DNA from: Bradyrhizobium guangxiense | GTDB taxonomy: Bacteria > Pseudomonadota > Alphaproteobacteria > Rhizobiales > Xanthobacteraceae | Length of the DNA stretch: 64,000 bases | Assembly (NCBI RefSeq): GCF_004114915.1 | Contig: NZ_CP022219.1 | Location: forward strand, 1,642,501-1,706,500 | Reading direction: 5' to 3' | Shown here: piece by piece, positions 42,179-51,240 of the stretch | Layout: each line of letters opens with the position of its first letter | Position numbering within the stretch: position 1 is the first letter of the stretch | Made by a program: the position numbers and the translations under genes | Notes under the pieces: model-generated | Told to the model about the DNA's origin: nothing | Database searches by the model: none | What the model saw: only the letters and a program-made list of their open reading frames with translations

Positions 42179-43570
42179 ATGACGAAGAATCCGACTCTGA
42201 ACCCGACTTGGATTTCAGACTGGCGCCCCGAAGATGAGGCGTTCTGGAACGCGACTGGCAAGACGATCGCCCGACGCAACCTGATCTGGTCGATCGTGGC
42301 CGAGCATATCGGCTTCTCGGTCTGGCTGATCTGGAGCATCGTGACCACCAAGCTGCCGCAGGCGGGCTTCCACTACAGCACCGACCAGCTGTTCCAGCTC
42401 GTCGCGGTGCCGGGCCTGATCGGCGCCCTGATGCGCTTTCCCTATACATTCGCAGTGACGACCTTCGGCGGCCGCAACTGGACCATCTTCAGCGCGGCGA
42501 TCCTGTTCATCCCGACGTTGTCTCTTGCCTATTTCGTGAGCCAGCCCGACACGCCGTTCTGGCTGATGCTGCTGATCGCCTCGACCGCCGGCCTCGGCGG
42601 CGGCAACTTCGCCTCCAGCATGACCAATATCTCGTTCTTCTTTCCGGACCGGATGAAGGGCTGGGCGCTCGGCCTGAACGCGGCCGGCGGCAATATCGGC
42701 GTTTCCAGCGTGCAGCTCCTGACCCCGATCCTGATGACGCTCGCCGTCTTCAACCTGTTCCAGGCGACGCCCGTCGACGGCATCTATCTCCAGAACGCCG
42801 GCCTGATGTGGGTGCTGCCGATCGCGATCGCGGTGTTCGGCGCGGTGTTCTTCATGAACAACCTCACCTCGGCGAAATCGTCGGTGAAGAACCAGCTGGC
42901 GATCGTCAAGCGCAAGCACACCTGGATCATGGCGTATCTCTATATCGGCACGTTCGGCTCCTTCATCGGCTACTCCGCGGCCTTTCCGCTGCTGATCAAG
43001 ACCCAGTTCCCGACCGTGACGATCTCGATCGCGTTCCTCGGACCGCTGGTCGGCTCGCTGGCGCGCCCGTTCGGCGGCTGGCTCGCCGACAAGGTCGGCG
43101 GCTCCATCATCACCTTCTGGAATTTCATGCTGATGGCGGCGGCGACGGTCGGCGTGCTCTACTTCGTCGGGCACAAGGATTTCATCGGCTTCCTGTCGAT
43201 GTTCCTGATCCTGTTCGTGACGACGGGCATCGGCAACGGCTCGACCTACCGCATGATCCCCTCGATCTTCCGCGAAGAAAATCTGTTCAAGGTTCGCGGC
43301 AAGGGCGATGCGGCACGTAGCGCAGCCTTGAAGACGGCGAGCATCGAGAGCGGCGCGGCCGTCGGCTTCATCGGCGCGGTCGGCGCCGTCGGCGGCTACC
43401 TGATCCCGAGCGGCTTCGGCAAGTCGATCGCCATGACCGGCGGCCCGTCGCTCGCGCTTGCGATCTATCTTGCCTTCTACGCCTCGTGCCTCGCGCTCAC
43501 CTGGTGGTTCTACCTGCGTCGCAGCCCGCAGCCTGACGGCGCGCCAAGCCTTGCAGAGGCTCGCGTGTAA
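42179..43570 (+). CDS. narK: NarK-type nitrate/nitrite MFS transporter
   Basis: 463-residue major facilitator with twelve predicted helices. Nitrate signature regions appear as NAAGGNIGVSSVQLLTP near residue 170 and GTFGSFIGYSAAFPLL near residue 260. NarK proteins import nitrate with protons or exchange nitrate for nitrite. GGAAGGGA precedes the ATG at 42179. It begins the narK-globin-flp-nasC set, as in the B. diazoefficiens cluster I recall, where it supports nitrate assimilation and nitrite export. A hairpin lies between it and the globin gene. Confidence 0.93.
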   Translation: MTKNPTLNPTWISDWRPEDEAFWNATGKTIARRNLIWSIVAEHIGFSVWLIWSIVTTKLPQAGFHYSTDQLFQLVAVPGLIGALMRFPYTFAVTTFGGRNWTIFSAAILFIPTLSLAYFVSQPDTPFWLMLLIASTAGLGGGNFASSMTNISFFFPDRMKGWALGLNAAGGNIGVSSVQLLTPILMTLAVFNLFQATPVDGIYLQNAGLMWVLPIAIAVFGAVFFMNNLTSAKSSVKNQLAIVKRKHTWIMAYLYIGTFGSFIGYSAAFPLLIKTQFPTVTISIAFLGPLVGSLARPFGGWLADKVGGSIITFWNFMLMAAATVGVLYFVGHKDFIGFLSMFLILFVTTGIGNGSTYRMIPSIFREENLFKVRGKGDAARSAALKTASIESGAAVGFIGAVGAVGGYLIPSGFGKSIAMTGGPSLALAIYLAFYASCLALTWWFYLRRSPQPDGAPSLAEARV

Positions 43571-43588
43571 CACTTGGTACGAATCTCG

Positions 43589-43612
43589 CTTCTCTCCGTA
43601 CGCGGGGAGAAG
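43589..43612 (+). other. Intergenic hairpin between narK and the globin gene
   Basis: CTTCTCTCC (43589-43597) pairs with GGGGAGAAG (43604-43612) around GTACGC, nine pairs including one G-U. There is no U-run. It may reduce read-through from narK or mark a processing point, letting the globin segment be expressed differently. Confidence 0.45.
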
Positions 43613-43692
43613 CCCCTCTGATGACGTTTGATCCATGAACCTTTTCCGCAACGTCGCGGACGAAGGCAGACCGAAACAGACAGGAGAACACT

Positions 43693-44121
43693 ATGACGCC
43701 CGAGCAGATCGCCCTCATCCAGCAGAGCTTCGCCAAGGTCGCACCGATCTCGGAGCAGGCTGCAGTGCTGTTCTACGACCGACTGTTCGAGGTCGCGCCG
43801 TCCGTGCGCGCGATGTTCCCTGAAGACATGACCGAGCAGCGCAAAAAGCTGATGGGCATGCTTGCCGCCGTCGTCGGCGGCCTGTCGAACCTGGACTCGA
43901 TTCTTCCCGCTGCCTCCGCACTCGCCAAGCGTCACGTCGCCTACGGCGCAACGGCCGAGCACTATCCGGTGGTCGGCGCGACGTTGCTCTGGACCCTGGA
44001 GAAGGGTCTCGGCGAAGCCTGGACGCCCGAGCTGGCAAAGGCCTGGACCGACGCCTACGGCGTGCTGTCCGGCTACATGATGTCCGAAGCCTACGGTGCA
44101 CAGCCGCAGGCCGCTGAATAG
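43693..44121 (+). CDS. bjgb: Single-domain haemoglobin (Bjgb-like)
   Basis: 142-residue bacterial globin of the Vgb/single-domain flavohaemoglobin lineage, with no reductase domain. The proximal haem ligand is probably His81 in AKRHVAYG. HYPVVGATLLWTLEKGLGEAWTPELAKAW matches the G-H helix region of this family. In B. diazoefficiens the homologue, encoded between narK and flp, takes part in nitric oxide detoxification during nitrate growth. It is likely reduced by the flavoprotein encoded 10 bp downstream. Confidence 0.93.
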   Translation: MTPEQIALIQQSFAKVAPISEQAAVLFYDRLFEVAPSVRAMFPEDMTEQRKKLMGMLAAVVGGLSNLDSILPAASALAKRHVAYGATAEHYPVVGATLLWTLEKGLGEAWTPELAKAWTDAYGVLSGYMMSEAYGAQPQAAE

Positions 44122-44131
44122 GAGATGCTTC

Positions 44132-45349
44132 GTGAGTGAACCGCTGGTGATCGTCGGTAACGGTATGGCGGCCGCGCGTCTGGTCGACGAGCTCGCCAAG
44201 ACCGCGCTCGGCCGCTACGCGGTCGCCGTCATCGGCGAGGAGCCTCGGCTCGCTTACAATCGCGTGCTGCTCTCGTCCGTGCTGGCCGGCGAGACCGGCT
44301 CGCACGAGATCGAGCTCAGACCGGCCGATTGGTGGCGCCATCGCGGCGTCACCGTTCGCTACGGCTACCGCGTTACCGAGATCGACACCGGCCGCCGCGA
44401 GCTCAAGATCGCGGGCGAAGAGAGCATGGAATATTCCAAGCTCGTGCTTGCCACCGGCTCGACGCCGCTGCGGCTCAACGTGCCCGGCGCCGATCTCGCC
44501 GGCGTGCACACGTTTCGCGATACGCGCGACGTCGACCTTCTGCTGACGCTGGCCGCGGCGAAGAAGCGCGTCGTCGTGGTCGGCGGCGGGCTGCTAGGCC
44601 TTGAAGCGGCCTATGGCCTCGCCAAGGCCGGCGCGCCGGTGACGCTGCTGCACCTGATGGACCGTCTGATGGAGCGTCAGCTCGATGGGCCGGCTGCCGA
44701 CTTGCTCAAGACGCTGGTCGAGCGCAAGGGCATCCGCATCCTGCTCAACGCCTCGACCGCCCGCATCCATGGTGATGGACATGTCGAGGCCGTCGAGCTT
44801 GCCGACGGCAGCCGCATCGAGGCCGACGCGGTGATCTTCGCCGCCGGCATCAGGCCGAACGTCACGCTGGCGAAAGAGGCGGGGATCGCCGTCAACCGCG
44901 GCGTCGTCGTCAACGACGTGATGCAGACCTCCTCATCCGACATTTTCGCGCTCGGCGAATGTGCCGAGCACCGCGGCACCTGCTATGGCCTGGTTGAGCC
45001 CGCCTATGAGCAGGCGCGGGTGCTGGCGCGGCATCTCGCCGCTAAGCCCGCCGCCTATCAGGGCAGCGTGGTCTCGACCAATCTGAAGGTGTCCGGCGTC
45101 AGCGTGTTCTCCGCCGGCGACTTCATGGGCGTGCAGGGCAGCGAGAGCCTGGTGCTGACCGACCGCAGGCGCGGCACCTACAAGAAGCTCGTGATCGCCG
45201 ACGGCCGGCTCACCGGTGCGGTGCTGATCGGCGATACCGTCGACGCACTCTGGTATCTCGAGCTGATCCGCAATCGCGACAAGGTGGCGGCGATCCGCAC
45301 CGACATGATGTTTGGCCGCGCGCTCGCGCTTCCTTCGAAAGCAGCCTGA
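44132..45349 (+). CDS. flp: FAD-dependent NAD(P)H oxidoreductase (Flp), nitrate reductase electron donor
   Basis: 405-residue pyridine-nucleotide-disulfide-type flavoprotein. The FAD loop is IVGNGMAAARL at the N-terminus and the NAD(P) loop is VVVGGGLLGLEAA. It resembles the N-terminal half of assimilatory nitrite reductase NirB, but lacks the sirohaem domains. In B. diazoefficiens the homologue passes electrons to NasC and probably to the globin. Start is a GTG at 44132 with GGAGA upstream. The nasC ATG follows the stop after one base. Confidence 0.92.
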   Translation: MSEPLVIVGNGMAAARLVDELAKTALGRYAVAVIGEEPRLAYNRVLLSSVLAGETGSHEIELRPADWWRHRGVTVRYGYRVTEIDTGRRELKIAGEESMEYSKLVLATGSTPLRLNVPGADLAGVHTFRDTRDVDLLLTLAAAKKRVVVVGGGLLGLEAAYGLAKAGAPVTLLHLMDRLMERQLDGPAADLLKTLVERKGIRILLNASTARIHGDGHVEAVELADGSRIEADAVIFAAGIRPNVTLAKEAGIAVNRGVVVNDVMQTSSSDIFALGECAEHRGTCYGLVEPAYEQARVLARHLAAKPAAYQGSVVSTNLKVSGVSVFSAGDFMGVQGSESLVLTDRRRGTYKKLVIADGRLTGAVLIGDTVDALWYLELIRNRDKVAAIRTDMMFGRALALPSKAA

Positions 45350-45350
45350 C

Positions 45351-48050
45351 ATGACGGCGATCGATCCCACGCTCCGCACCACCCGAACGACCTGTCCCTA
45401 TTGCGGCGTCGGCTGCGGCGTGCTGGCAACGCCGGACGGCAAGGGCGGCGCGGCGATCGCGGGCGATCCCGATCATCCCGCCAATTTCGGCCGGCTGTGC
45501 TCCAAGGGCTCCGCGCTCGGTGAGACCGTCGGACTGGAGGGCCGCCTGCTCCATCCGATGATCCGCTGCAAGGGCGTGCTCGAACGCGTCGCCTGGAGCG
45601 ATGCGCTCGATCACGTCGCCCATCGCATGCAGCACATCGTGGCCCGCGACGGCGCCGATGCGGTCGCGTTCTATCTCTCCGGCCAGCTTCTCACCGAGGA
45701 TTATTATGCCGCCAACAAGCTGATGAAGGGCTTTGTCGGCACGGCCAACGTCGATACCAACTCGCGGCTCTGCATGTCGTCGTCGGTTGCCGGCCATCGC
45801 CGCGCCTTCGGCGCCGACACCGTGCCCGGCTGTTACGAGGATCTCGACCAGGCCGATCTGCTCGTCTTCGTCGGCTCGAACGCAGCCTGGTGTCATCCGG
45901 TGCTGTTCCAGCGCATGCTGAAGAACCGGCAGGAGCGGGGCGCGCGGATGATCGTGATCGATCCGCGCCGCACCGACACCGCTGACGACGTCGATCTGTT
46001 CCTCGGTCTCAAGCCGGGCACCGACACGGCCCTCTTCTCCGGACTGTTCGTTGATCTCGTCGACAGCGGCGCGTTGGACAAGGGCTACGTCGCCGACAAC
46101 ACGTCGGGCTTCGAGGATGCGCTGGCGCGCGCGCGCAGCATCGCCGGCAGCATCACCGCGACTGCGCTTGCCACGGGCTTGTCCGAGCAGGACGTCGCCG
46201 CCTTCTTCAGGATGTTCCGCGACACCGAGAAGGTCGTCACGCTCTACTCGCAAGGCGTCAACCAGTCGGCGCAGGGCACCGACAAGGTCAACGCCATCCT
46301 GAATTGCCATCTCGCCACCGGGCGCATCGGCAAGCCGGGCGCCTCGCCGTTCTCGCTGACCGGGCAGCCGAACGCGATGGGCGGCCGCGAGGTCGGCGGC
46401 CTCGCCAACATGCTCGCCGCCCATATGGGCTTCACGCCGCCCGACATCGATCGGGTCAGGCGGTTCTGGAAGGCGCCGCGCATCGCCACCCATGAAGGCC
46501 TGAAGGCGGTGCAATTGTTCGAGGCGATCAATCGCGGCGAGGTCAAGGCGCTCTGGGTGATGGGCACCAATCCCGCAGTGTCGCTGCCCGATGCGGATCT
46601 GGTGCGCGAGGCGCTGAAGAAGCTCGAGCTGTTCGTCGTCTCCGAGAACGTGCTGACCAACGACACGGTCGAGGCGGGTCCGCATGTGCTGCTGCCGGCG
46701 CTCGCCTGGGGCGAGAAGTCGGGCACGGTGACCAACTCCGAGCGCCGCATCTCGCGCCAGCGCTCGTTCCTGCCGGCGCCGGGCGAGGCGCGCCCCGATT
46801 GGTGGATCCTCAGTGAGACCGCGAAACGCCTCGGCTTCGGCGACAGCTTCAACTACAAATCCGCCGCGGACATTTTCCGCGAGCATGCCGCGCTCTCGGC
46901 GTTCGAGAACGACGGCCGCCGCGATTTCGACATTGGGGCGCTGACCTCGCTGTCCGACGAAGCCTTCGACGCATTGAAACCGGTGCAGTGGCCGATGCGC
47001 GAAGGCGGGACGCCCGGCGAGCGCTTCTTCGCGCAAGGCGGCTTCTTCACCAATGACGGCAAGGGCCGCTTCGTCGCGCCGGAGGTGCCGTCGCTGCGCA
47101 GCGAGATCGGCCCGTCGCGCCCCCTGCGGCTCAACACCGGGCGCATCCGCGACCAGTGGCACACCATGACGCGCACCGGGCTCAGCCAGCGACTGGGCGC
47201 GCACCTGCCCGAGCCCTTCGTCGAGATCCATCCCGACGACGCCAGCAAATACGGCATCGCCCATGACGGCTATGTCCGGATCACCACCGACTACGGCCAA
47301 TGCATCCTGAAGGCCGTCGTGAGCGACCGCCAACAGCGCGGCACACTGTTCGCGCCGATCCATTGGAGCGCGATGAACGCCTCGCACGGCCGCGTCGGTG
47401 CGCTGGTGCAGTCCTTCACCGATCCGTTCTCCGGGCAGCCGGAATCGAAGGCGACGCCGGCGGCGATCGCGCCTTACGAATTCGTCTTCCGCGGCTTTGC
47501 GCTGGCACGCAAGCAGCTCGACCTTCCATCGAACCTGCTCTGGACCCGCGTCACGGTCGCCGGCGGCTTCGGCTATCTGTTCGCCGACAACGCGGATCTG
47601 TCGCGCTGGCCGGCCTGGCTCGAAGGCATCGCGGGCGAGGACGTCGCCGAATATCGCGATTTTGGCGGCGGCATCTATCGTGCTGCCTCCTTCGCCGGAG
47701 ATCGCATCGAGGCCTGCCTGTTCGTCGGTCCCGGACATGACGCCGGCGATTGGGAGGTGGTCAGAACGGCCTTTGCGGCCGATCACGTCACCGACGAGCA
47801 GCGCCGCATGCTGCTATCGGGCAAGTCGACGGAGGGGGCGGCCTCGACCGGGCCGATCGTCTGCGCCTGCTTCGGTGTCGGCCGCGGCACCATCTGCGAC
47901 ACCATCGCGAGCGGCGCGCGCACGGCGGCGGAGATCGGCGCCAAGCTCAAGGCCGGCACCAATTGCGGCTCCTGCATCCCCGAGCTGAAGCGTCTGATCG
48001 CGACGACGGACGTCGCGCCGGTGAAGCCGGCGAAGGTCGCTGCGGGATAG
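45351..48050 (+). CDS. nasC: NasC assimilatory nitrate reductase catalytic subunit
   Basis: 899-residue molybdopterin nitrate reductase. The N-terminal [4Fe-4S] ligands are Cys15, Cys18, Cys22 and Cys50. The molybdopterin domains follow, ending about residue 700. A C-terminal BFD-like [2Fe-2S] domain has Cys838, Cys840, Cys872 and Cys875, a common feature of NADH-linked assimilatory NasA/NasC. No signal peptide is seen, so it is cytoplasmic. Electrons probably come from the flavoprotein encoded directly upstream. No nitrite reductase follows, so nitrite must be handled by an enzyme encoded elsewhere. Confidence 0.95.
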   Translation: MTAIDPTLRTTRTTCPYCGVGCGVLATPDGKGGAAIAGDPDHPANFGRLCSKGSALGETVGLEGRLLHPMIRCKGVLERVAWSDALDHVAHRMQHIVARDGADAVAFYLSGQLLTEDYYAANKLMKGFVGTANVDTNSRLCMSSSVAGHRRAFGADTVPGCYEDLDQADLLVFVGSNAAWCHPVLFQRMLKNRQERGARMIVIDPRRTDTADDVDLFLGLKPGTDTALFSGLFVDLVDSGALDKGYVADNTSGFEDALARARSIAGSITATALATGLSEQDVAAFFRMFRDTEKVVTLYSQGVNQSAQGTDKVNAILNCHLATGRIGKPGASPFSLTGQPNAMGGREVGGLANMLAAHMGFTPPDIDRVRRFWKAPRIATHEGLKAVQLFEAINRGEVKALWVMGTNPAVSLPDADLVREALKKLELFVVSENVLTNDTVEAGPHVLLPALAWGEKSGTVTNSERRISRQRSFLPAPGEARPDWWILSETAKRLGFGDSFNYKSAADIFREHAALSAFENDGRRDFDIGALTSLSDEAFDALKPVQWPMREGGTPGERFFAQGGFFTNDGKGRFVAPEVPSLRSEIGPSRPLRLNTGRIRDQWHTMTRTGLSQRLGAHLPEPFVEIHPDDASKYGIAHDGYVRITTDYGQCILKAVVSDRQQRGTLFAPIHWSAMNASHGRVGALVQSFTDPFSGQPESKATPAAIAPYEFVFRGFALARKQLDLPSNLLWTRVTVAGGFGYLFADNADLSRWPAWLEGIAGEDVAEYRDFGGGIYRAASFAGDRIEACLFVGPGHDAGDWEVVRTAFAADHVTDEQRRMLLSGKSTEGAASTGPIVCACFGVGRGTICDTIASGARTAAEIGAKLKAGTNCGSCIPELKRLIATTDVAPVKPAKVAAG

Positions 48051-48084
48051 AGGCGACGTTCTCGGTCGTCGCCATAAACTCCGC

Positions 48085-48204
48085 TGTCATCGCCTGGCTT
48101 GACCGGGCGATCCAGGACTCCGAGACGGCAGCGGGTCATCGAGAGACTGTGGCGTACTGGATTCCCCGCCCCAGTGCGCAATTGCGCACAAGGCGGGGAA
48201 TGAC
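48085..48204. repeat. Bradyrhizobium-type intergenic repeat, copy 4 (TGCGCAATTGCGCA type, diverged left end)
   Basis: The right half has GTGCGCAATTGCGCAC and ends GGCGGGGAATGAC. The left end reads GTCATCGCCTGGCTTGACC, which differs from the other copies. An inner GGATTCCCCGCC pairs with GGCGGGGAAT. It follows nasC. Confidence 0.75.
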
Positions 48205-48299
48205 GGTTGGGAGGAGGAGCCATGCCTTCGCCCAATCGACGCGCCGTCGATTGTGCCCTATGGTGCCGCGCGCTGCCCTCAACACATTCAAAAACGACA

Positions 48300-49199
48300 A
48301 TGATGTACCTGGAAACGCCGCCGCGTCTGATCGAGACCAGGCTGTTCTCTGCCATGCCCGAAAAGTTCCGCCGCAAGGACGTGCGGACGGATTGGGCCGA
48401 CGCCAACCGGCCGGGCATTGCGACCGACAGTTTCATCGAGGGGCCATCCTTCGACAAGAACGGCAATCTCTACATCGTCGACATTCCGTTTGGTCGCATC
48501 TTCCGCATCGCGCCTGAGGGTGCATGGTCGCTCGTGATCGAATATGAGGGATGGCCGAACGGGCTGAAGATCCCCCCCGATGGCCGCATCCTGGTGGCTG
48601 ATTACATGCACGGCATCATGGAGCTCGATGTCGAAGCTGGCCGCGTCAGGCCGGTCCTGACGGCCCGTAATTCGGAATCCTTCCGCGGCTGCAACGATCT
48701 CCATCTCGCCTCCAATGGCGACATCTATTTCACCGACCAGGGCCAGACCGGCCTGCATGACGCAAGCGGCCGGGTCTACCGACTGGCATTGAATGGCCGC
48801 CTCGATTGCCTGCTTCATACCGGCATCAGCCCGAACGGCCTGGTGCTCGACCCCAGCGAAACCGTGCTGTTCGTTGCGATGACGCGCGACAATGCGGTGT
48901 GGCGCCTGCCGTTCATGAGGGACGGCAGCGTGTCCAAGGTCGGCCGCTTCTGCTCACTGTTCGGCACCAGCGGACCCGATGGGATGACCATGGATGCCAA
49001 GGGCAGGCTGTTCGTCGGCCACGCCTCGCTCGGCCACGTCTTCGTGTTTGCGCCGAACGGTGAATTGATCGCGCGGATCAAGTCGTGCGCGGGGCCGAAT
49101 TGCACGAATGTCGCAATCGGTGGCGCCAACAAGGATCATCTCTACATTACGGAGTCCGCGACCGGCAGCGTGCTGGTGGCGGATCTCGGCGGACTGTGA
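48300..49199 (+). CDS. SMP-30/gluconolactonase family protein
   Basis: 299-residue six-bladed beta-propeller of the SMP-30/gluconolactonase family, which hydrolyses sugar lactones using a divalent metal. Seen are EGPSFDKNGNLYIVDIPFGRIF, GCNDLHLASNGDIYFTDQGQ and ISPNGLVLDPSETVLFVA, the typical blade repeats. A second ATG at 48303 is equally possible. The aldo/keto reductase gene starts at its stop, so the pair is probably an operon for sugar-derived compounds. Confidence 0.85.
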   Translation: MMYLETPPRLIETRLFSAMPEKFRRKDVRTDWADANRPGIATDSFIEGPSFDKNGNLYIVDIPFGRIFRIAPEGAWSLVIEYEGWPNGLKIPPDGRILVADYMHGIMELDVEAGRVRPVLTARNSESFRGCNDLHLASNGDIYFTDQGQTGLHDASGRVYRLALNGRLDCLLHTGISPNGLVLDPSETVLFVAMTRDNAVWRLPFMRDGSVSKVGRFCSLFGTSGPDGMTMDAKGRLFVGHASLGHVFVFAPNGELIARIKSCAGPNCTNVAIGGANKDHLYITESATGSVLVADLGGL

Positions 49200-49207
49200 G
49201 TTCCAAC

Positions 49208-50047
49208 ATGAACACAAATCCTTTCGGCAAGACCGGCGCCAACGTCTCCGTCATCGGGCAGGGCACCTGGTATCTCGACCACGGCGACCGCAAGCGTGCG
49301 GTTGCCGCGCTCCAGCGCGGGCTCGATCTCGGCATGAGCCACATCGATACGGCCGAGATGTATGGCGATGCCGAGCTCGTCATTGCCGATGCCATTGCAG
49401 GCCGCCGCGATGAGGTGTTCCTCGTTTCGAAAGTGCTGCCGAGCAACGCCTCACGTCGTGGAACCGTCTCCGCCTGCGAGCGCTCGCTGAAGCGGCTGAA
49501 GACCGACCGCCTCGATTGCTATCTGCTGCACTGGCGCGGTGCCTATCCGCTGGAAGATACCGTGGCCGCTTTCGAGGAGCTGGTGAAGGCCGGCAAGATC
49601 AAGTCCTGGGGCGTTTCCAATTTCGACGCGGACGATCTCGACGAGATTCTTGGCGTTGCCGGCGAGGGCCGCATCGCCTGCAATCAGGTGCTCTATCATC
49701 TGAAGGAACGCGCGATCGAGCACGCGGTGATCCCCTGGTGCGAGCGGCATGGCGTCGCGGTGGTGGCCTATTCGCCGTTCGGTCACGACGATTTTCCCGC
49801 GAGCAGCAGCAAGGGCGGTGCCGTGCTGGCGCGCGTCGCAGAGGCGCGTCGCGCGACGCCGCGTCAGGTCGCGTTGAGCTTCCTGACCCGGGCAACTACG
49901 GTGTTCGCGATCCCGAAGGCGTCGTCGGCCGAACATGCCGGCGAGAATGCGGCGGCCGGCGATCTCGTGCTGACGAAAGACGAGATTTCTGCACTCGATG
50001 CGGCGTTTCCACGCGGCCCGAAGCCGCGCAGCCTGCCAATGCTGTAG
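49208..50047 (+). CDS. Aldo/keto reductase
   Basis: 279-residue NADPH-dependent aldo/keto reductase. The TIM barrel is shown by GMSHIDTAEMYG (catalytic Asp and Tyr), LVSKVLPSNAS (catalytic Lys), YLLHWRG (His) and the cofactor end TTVFAIPKASSAEHAGENA. It resembles the DkgA/DkgB-like small AKR group. The ATG at 49208 is used; a GTG at 49196 overlaps the lactonase stop as GTGA and could be the true start. The link to the lactonase suggests reduction of a sugar or keto-acid product. Confidence 0.88.
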   Translation: MNTNPFGKTGANVSVIGQGTWYLDHGDRKRAVAALQRGLDLGMSHIDTAEMYGDAELVIADAIAGRRDEVFLVSKVLPSNASRRGTVSACERSLKRLKTDRLDCYLLHWRGAYPLEDTVAAFEELVKAGKIKSWGVSNFDADDLDEILGVAGEGRIACNQVLYHLKERAIEHAVIPWCERHGVAVVAYSPFGHDDFPASSSKGGAVLARVAEARRATPRQVALSFLTRATTVFAIPKASSAEHAGENAAAGDLVLTKDEISALDAAFPRGPKPRSLPML

Positions 50048-50235
50048 TGCACAAACACCCATTGTTAACGGAGCATTGACGCGCGCGGACGTGAGCGCAT
50101 ATCGGCATCCTGTTTTCGGAAGTTGTGAACGCGGCGCAATTGTCGTTTTTTACGACTGTTCTCGATTCGCATTTTGCCCGGGTTCCAGCCGTGACACCGC
50201 CGCCCGCCGCAGCCGCAAGGCTCGACACTATCCCT

Positions 50236-51180
50236 ATGCCTGTGCCGGAGAAGAAGCAGCAGAAGGCTCGCCGCGCGCCCGCGCGCGTCGATCATCCCTT
50301 CAAGGGCATTGCGCTGGTGCTGTTGTCGACGGTCTTTCTCGGCACCTCCGACACTACCGCGAAATATCTCTCGACCAGCCTGCCGTCGATCGAGATCACC
50401 TGGATCCGCTTCGTCACCTTCGCGCTGATGTTCACGCCGGTGATGCTGCCCGGCTCGCCGCTCCATGCGATGCGCACCGACCGGCTTGGCCTGCAGCTGA
50501 TGCGCGGCGCCGCGCTGCTCGGCTCCTCGCTGTTCTTCATCACCGGCCTGAGCTTCCTTCCCATTGCGGAAGCGTCCGCCACCGGCTTCGTCTCGCCGCT
50601 GTTCGTCACGGCGCTGTCGATCGTTTTCCTGAGCGAGAAGGTCGGCATGCGCCGCTGGATCGCGACCGCGATCGGCCTGACCGGCGTGCTGATCATCCTG
50701 CGGCCGGGCACGAGCGCGTTCCACGCCGCCGCGTTTTTCCCGATCATCTCGGCGTTCTGCTGGGCTGCCGCGCTGATCCTGACGCGGATGATGAGCGGTC
50801 GCGAGGCCGTGCTCACCACCATGGCGTATTCCGCCCTGACCGGCGTTGCGATCCTGTCCGTGATGGTGCCGTTCGTCTGGGTGACGCCGAGCTGGAGCGC
50901 GATCGGGCTCGGCATCGTGATCGGCGTCGCCTCGACCGTCGGCCAGTGGATCATCGTGCTGGCCTATCGCTACGGCGATGCCTCGGTGCTGGCGCCGTTC
51001 TCCTACACGCAGCTACTGTGGGTCAGCATCTTGGGCTACTTCATCTTCGGCGAAGTCCCTGACGTCTGGACCGTCGTCGGCGCGGCCTTCATCGTCGCCA
51101 GCGGCCTCTACATCGCCCATCGCGAGCGAGTGCGCCGCGCCCAGCTCTTGGTGCTGGAAGAGCGTTCCCCGAACGCCTGA
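50236..51180 (+). CDS. EamA/DMT-family transporter
   Basis: 314-residue membrane protein with ten predicted helices in two EamA repeats (GIALVLLSTVFLGTSDTTAKYLS and FPIISAFCWAAALILTRMMS). The family exports or imports small metabolites such as amino acids. The start is uncertain. A GTG at 50125 would add a 37-residue Ala/Pro-rich stretch, whereas the ATG at 50236 gives a normal length. It is not closely linked to its neighbours. Confidence 0.85.
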   Translation: MPVPEKKQQKARRAPARVDHPFKGIALVLLSTVFLGTSDTTAKYLSTSLPSIEITWIRFVTFALMFTPVMLPGSPLHAMRTDRLGLQLMRGAALLGSSLFFITGLSFLPIAEASATGFVSPLFVTALSIVFLSEKVGMRRWIATAIGLTGVLIILRPGTSAFHAAAFFPIISAFCWAAALILTRMMSGREAVLTTMAYSALTGVAILSVMVPFVWVTPSWSAIGLGIVIGVASTVGQWIIVLAYRYGDASVLAPFSYTQLLWVSILGYFIFGEVPDVWTVVGAAFIVASGLYIAHRERVRRAQLLVLEERSPNA

Positions 51181-51240
51181 CGCAATATCGCTATTCGCAC
51201 TTCGTGCTATCAACGGCTCCCACAATTGGGGAGGAGCCGG

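Noticed and set aside
45210..47786. An 858-codon minus-strand open frame
   Set aside because: Antisense to nasC, which has all cofactor motifs; composition is that of a shadow frame.
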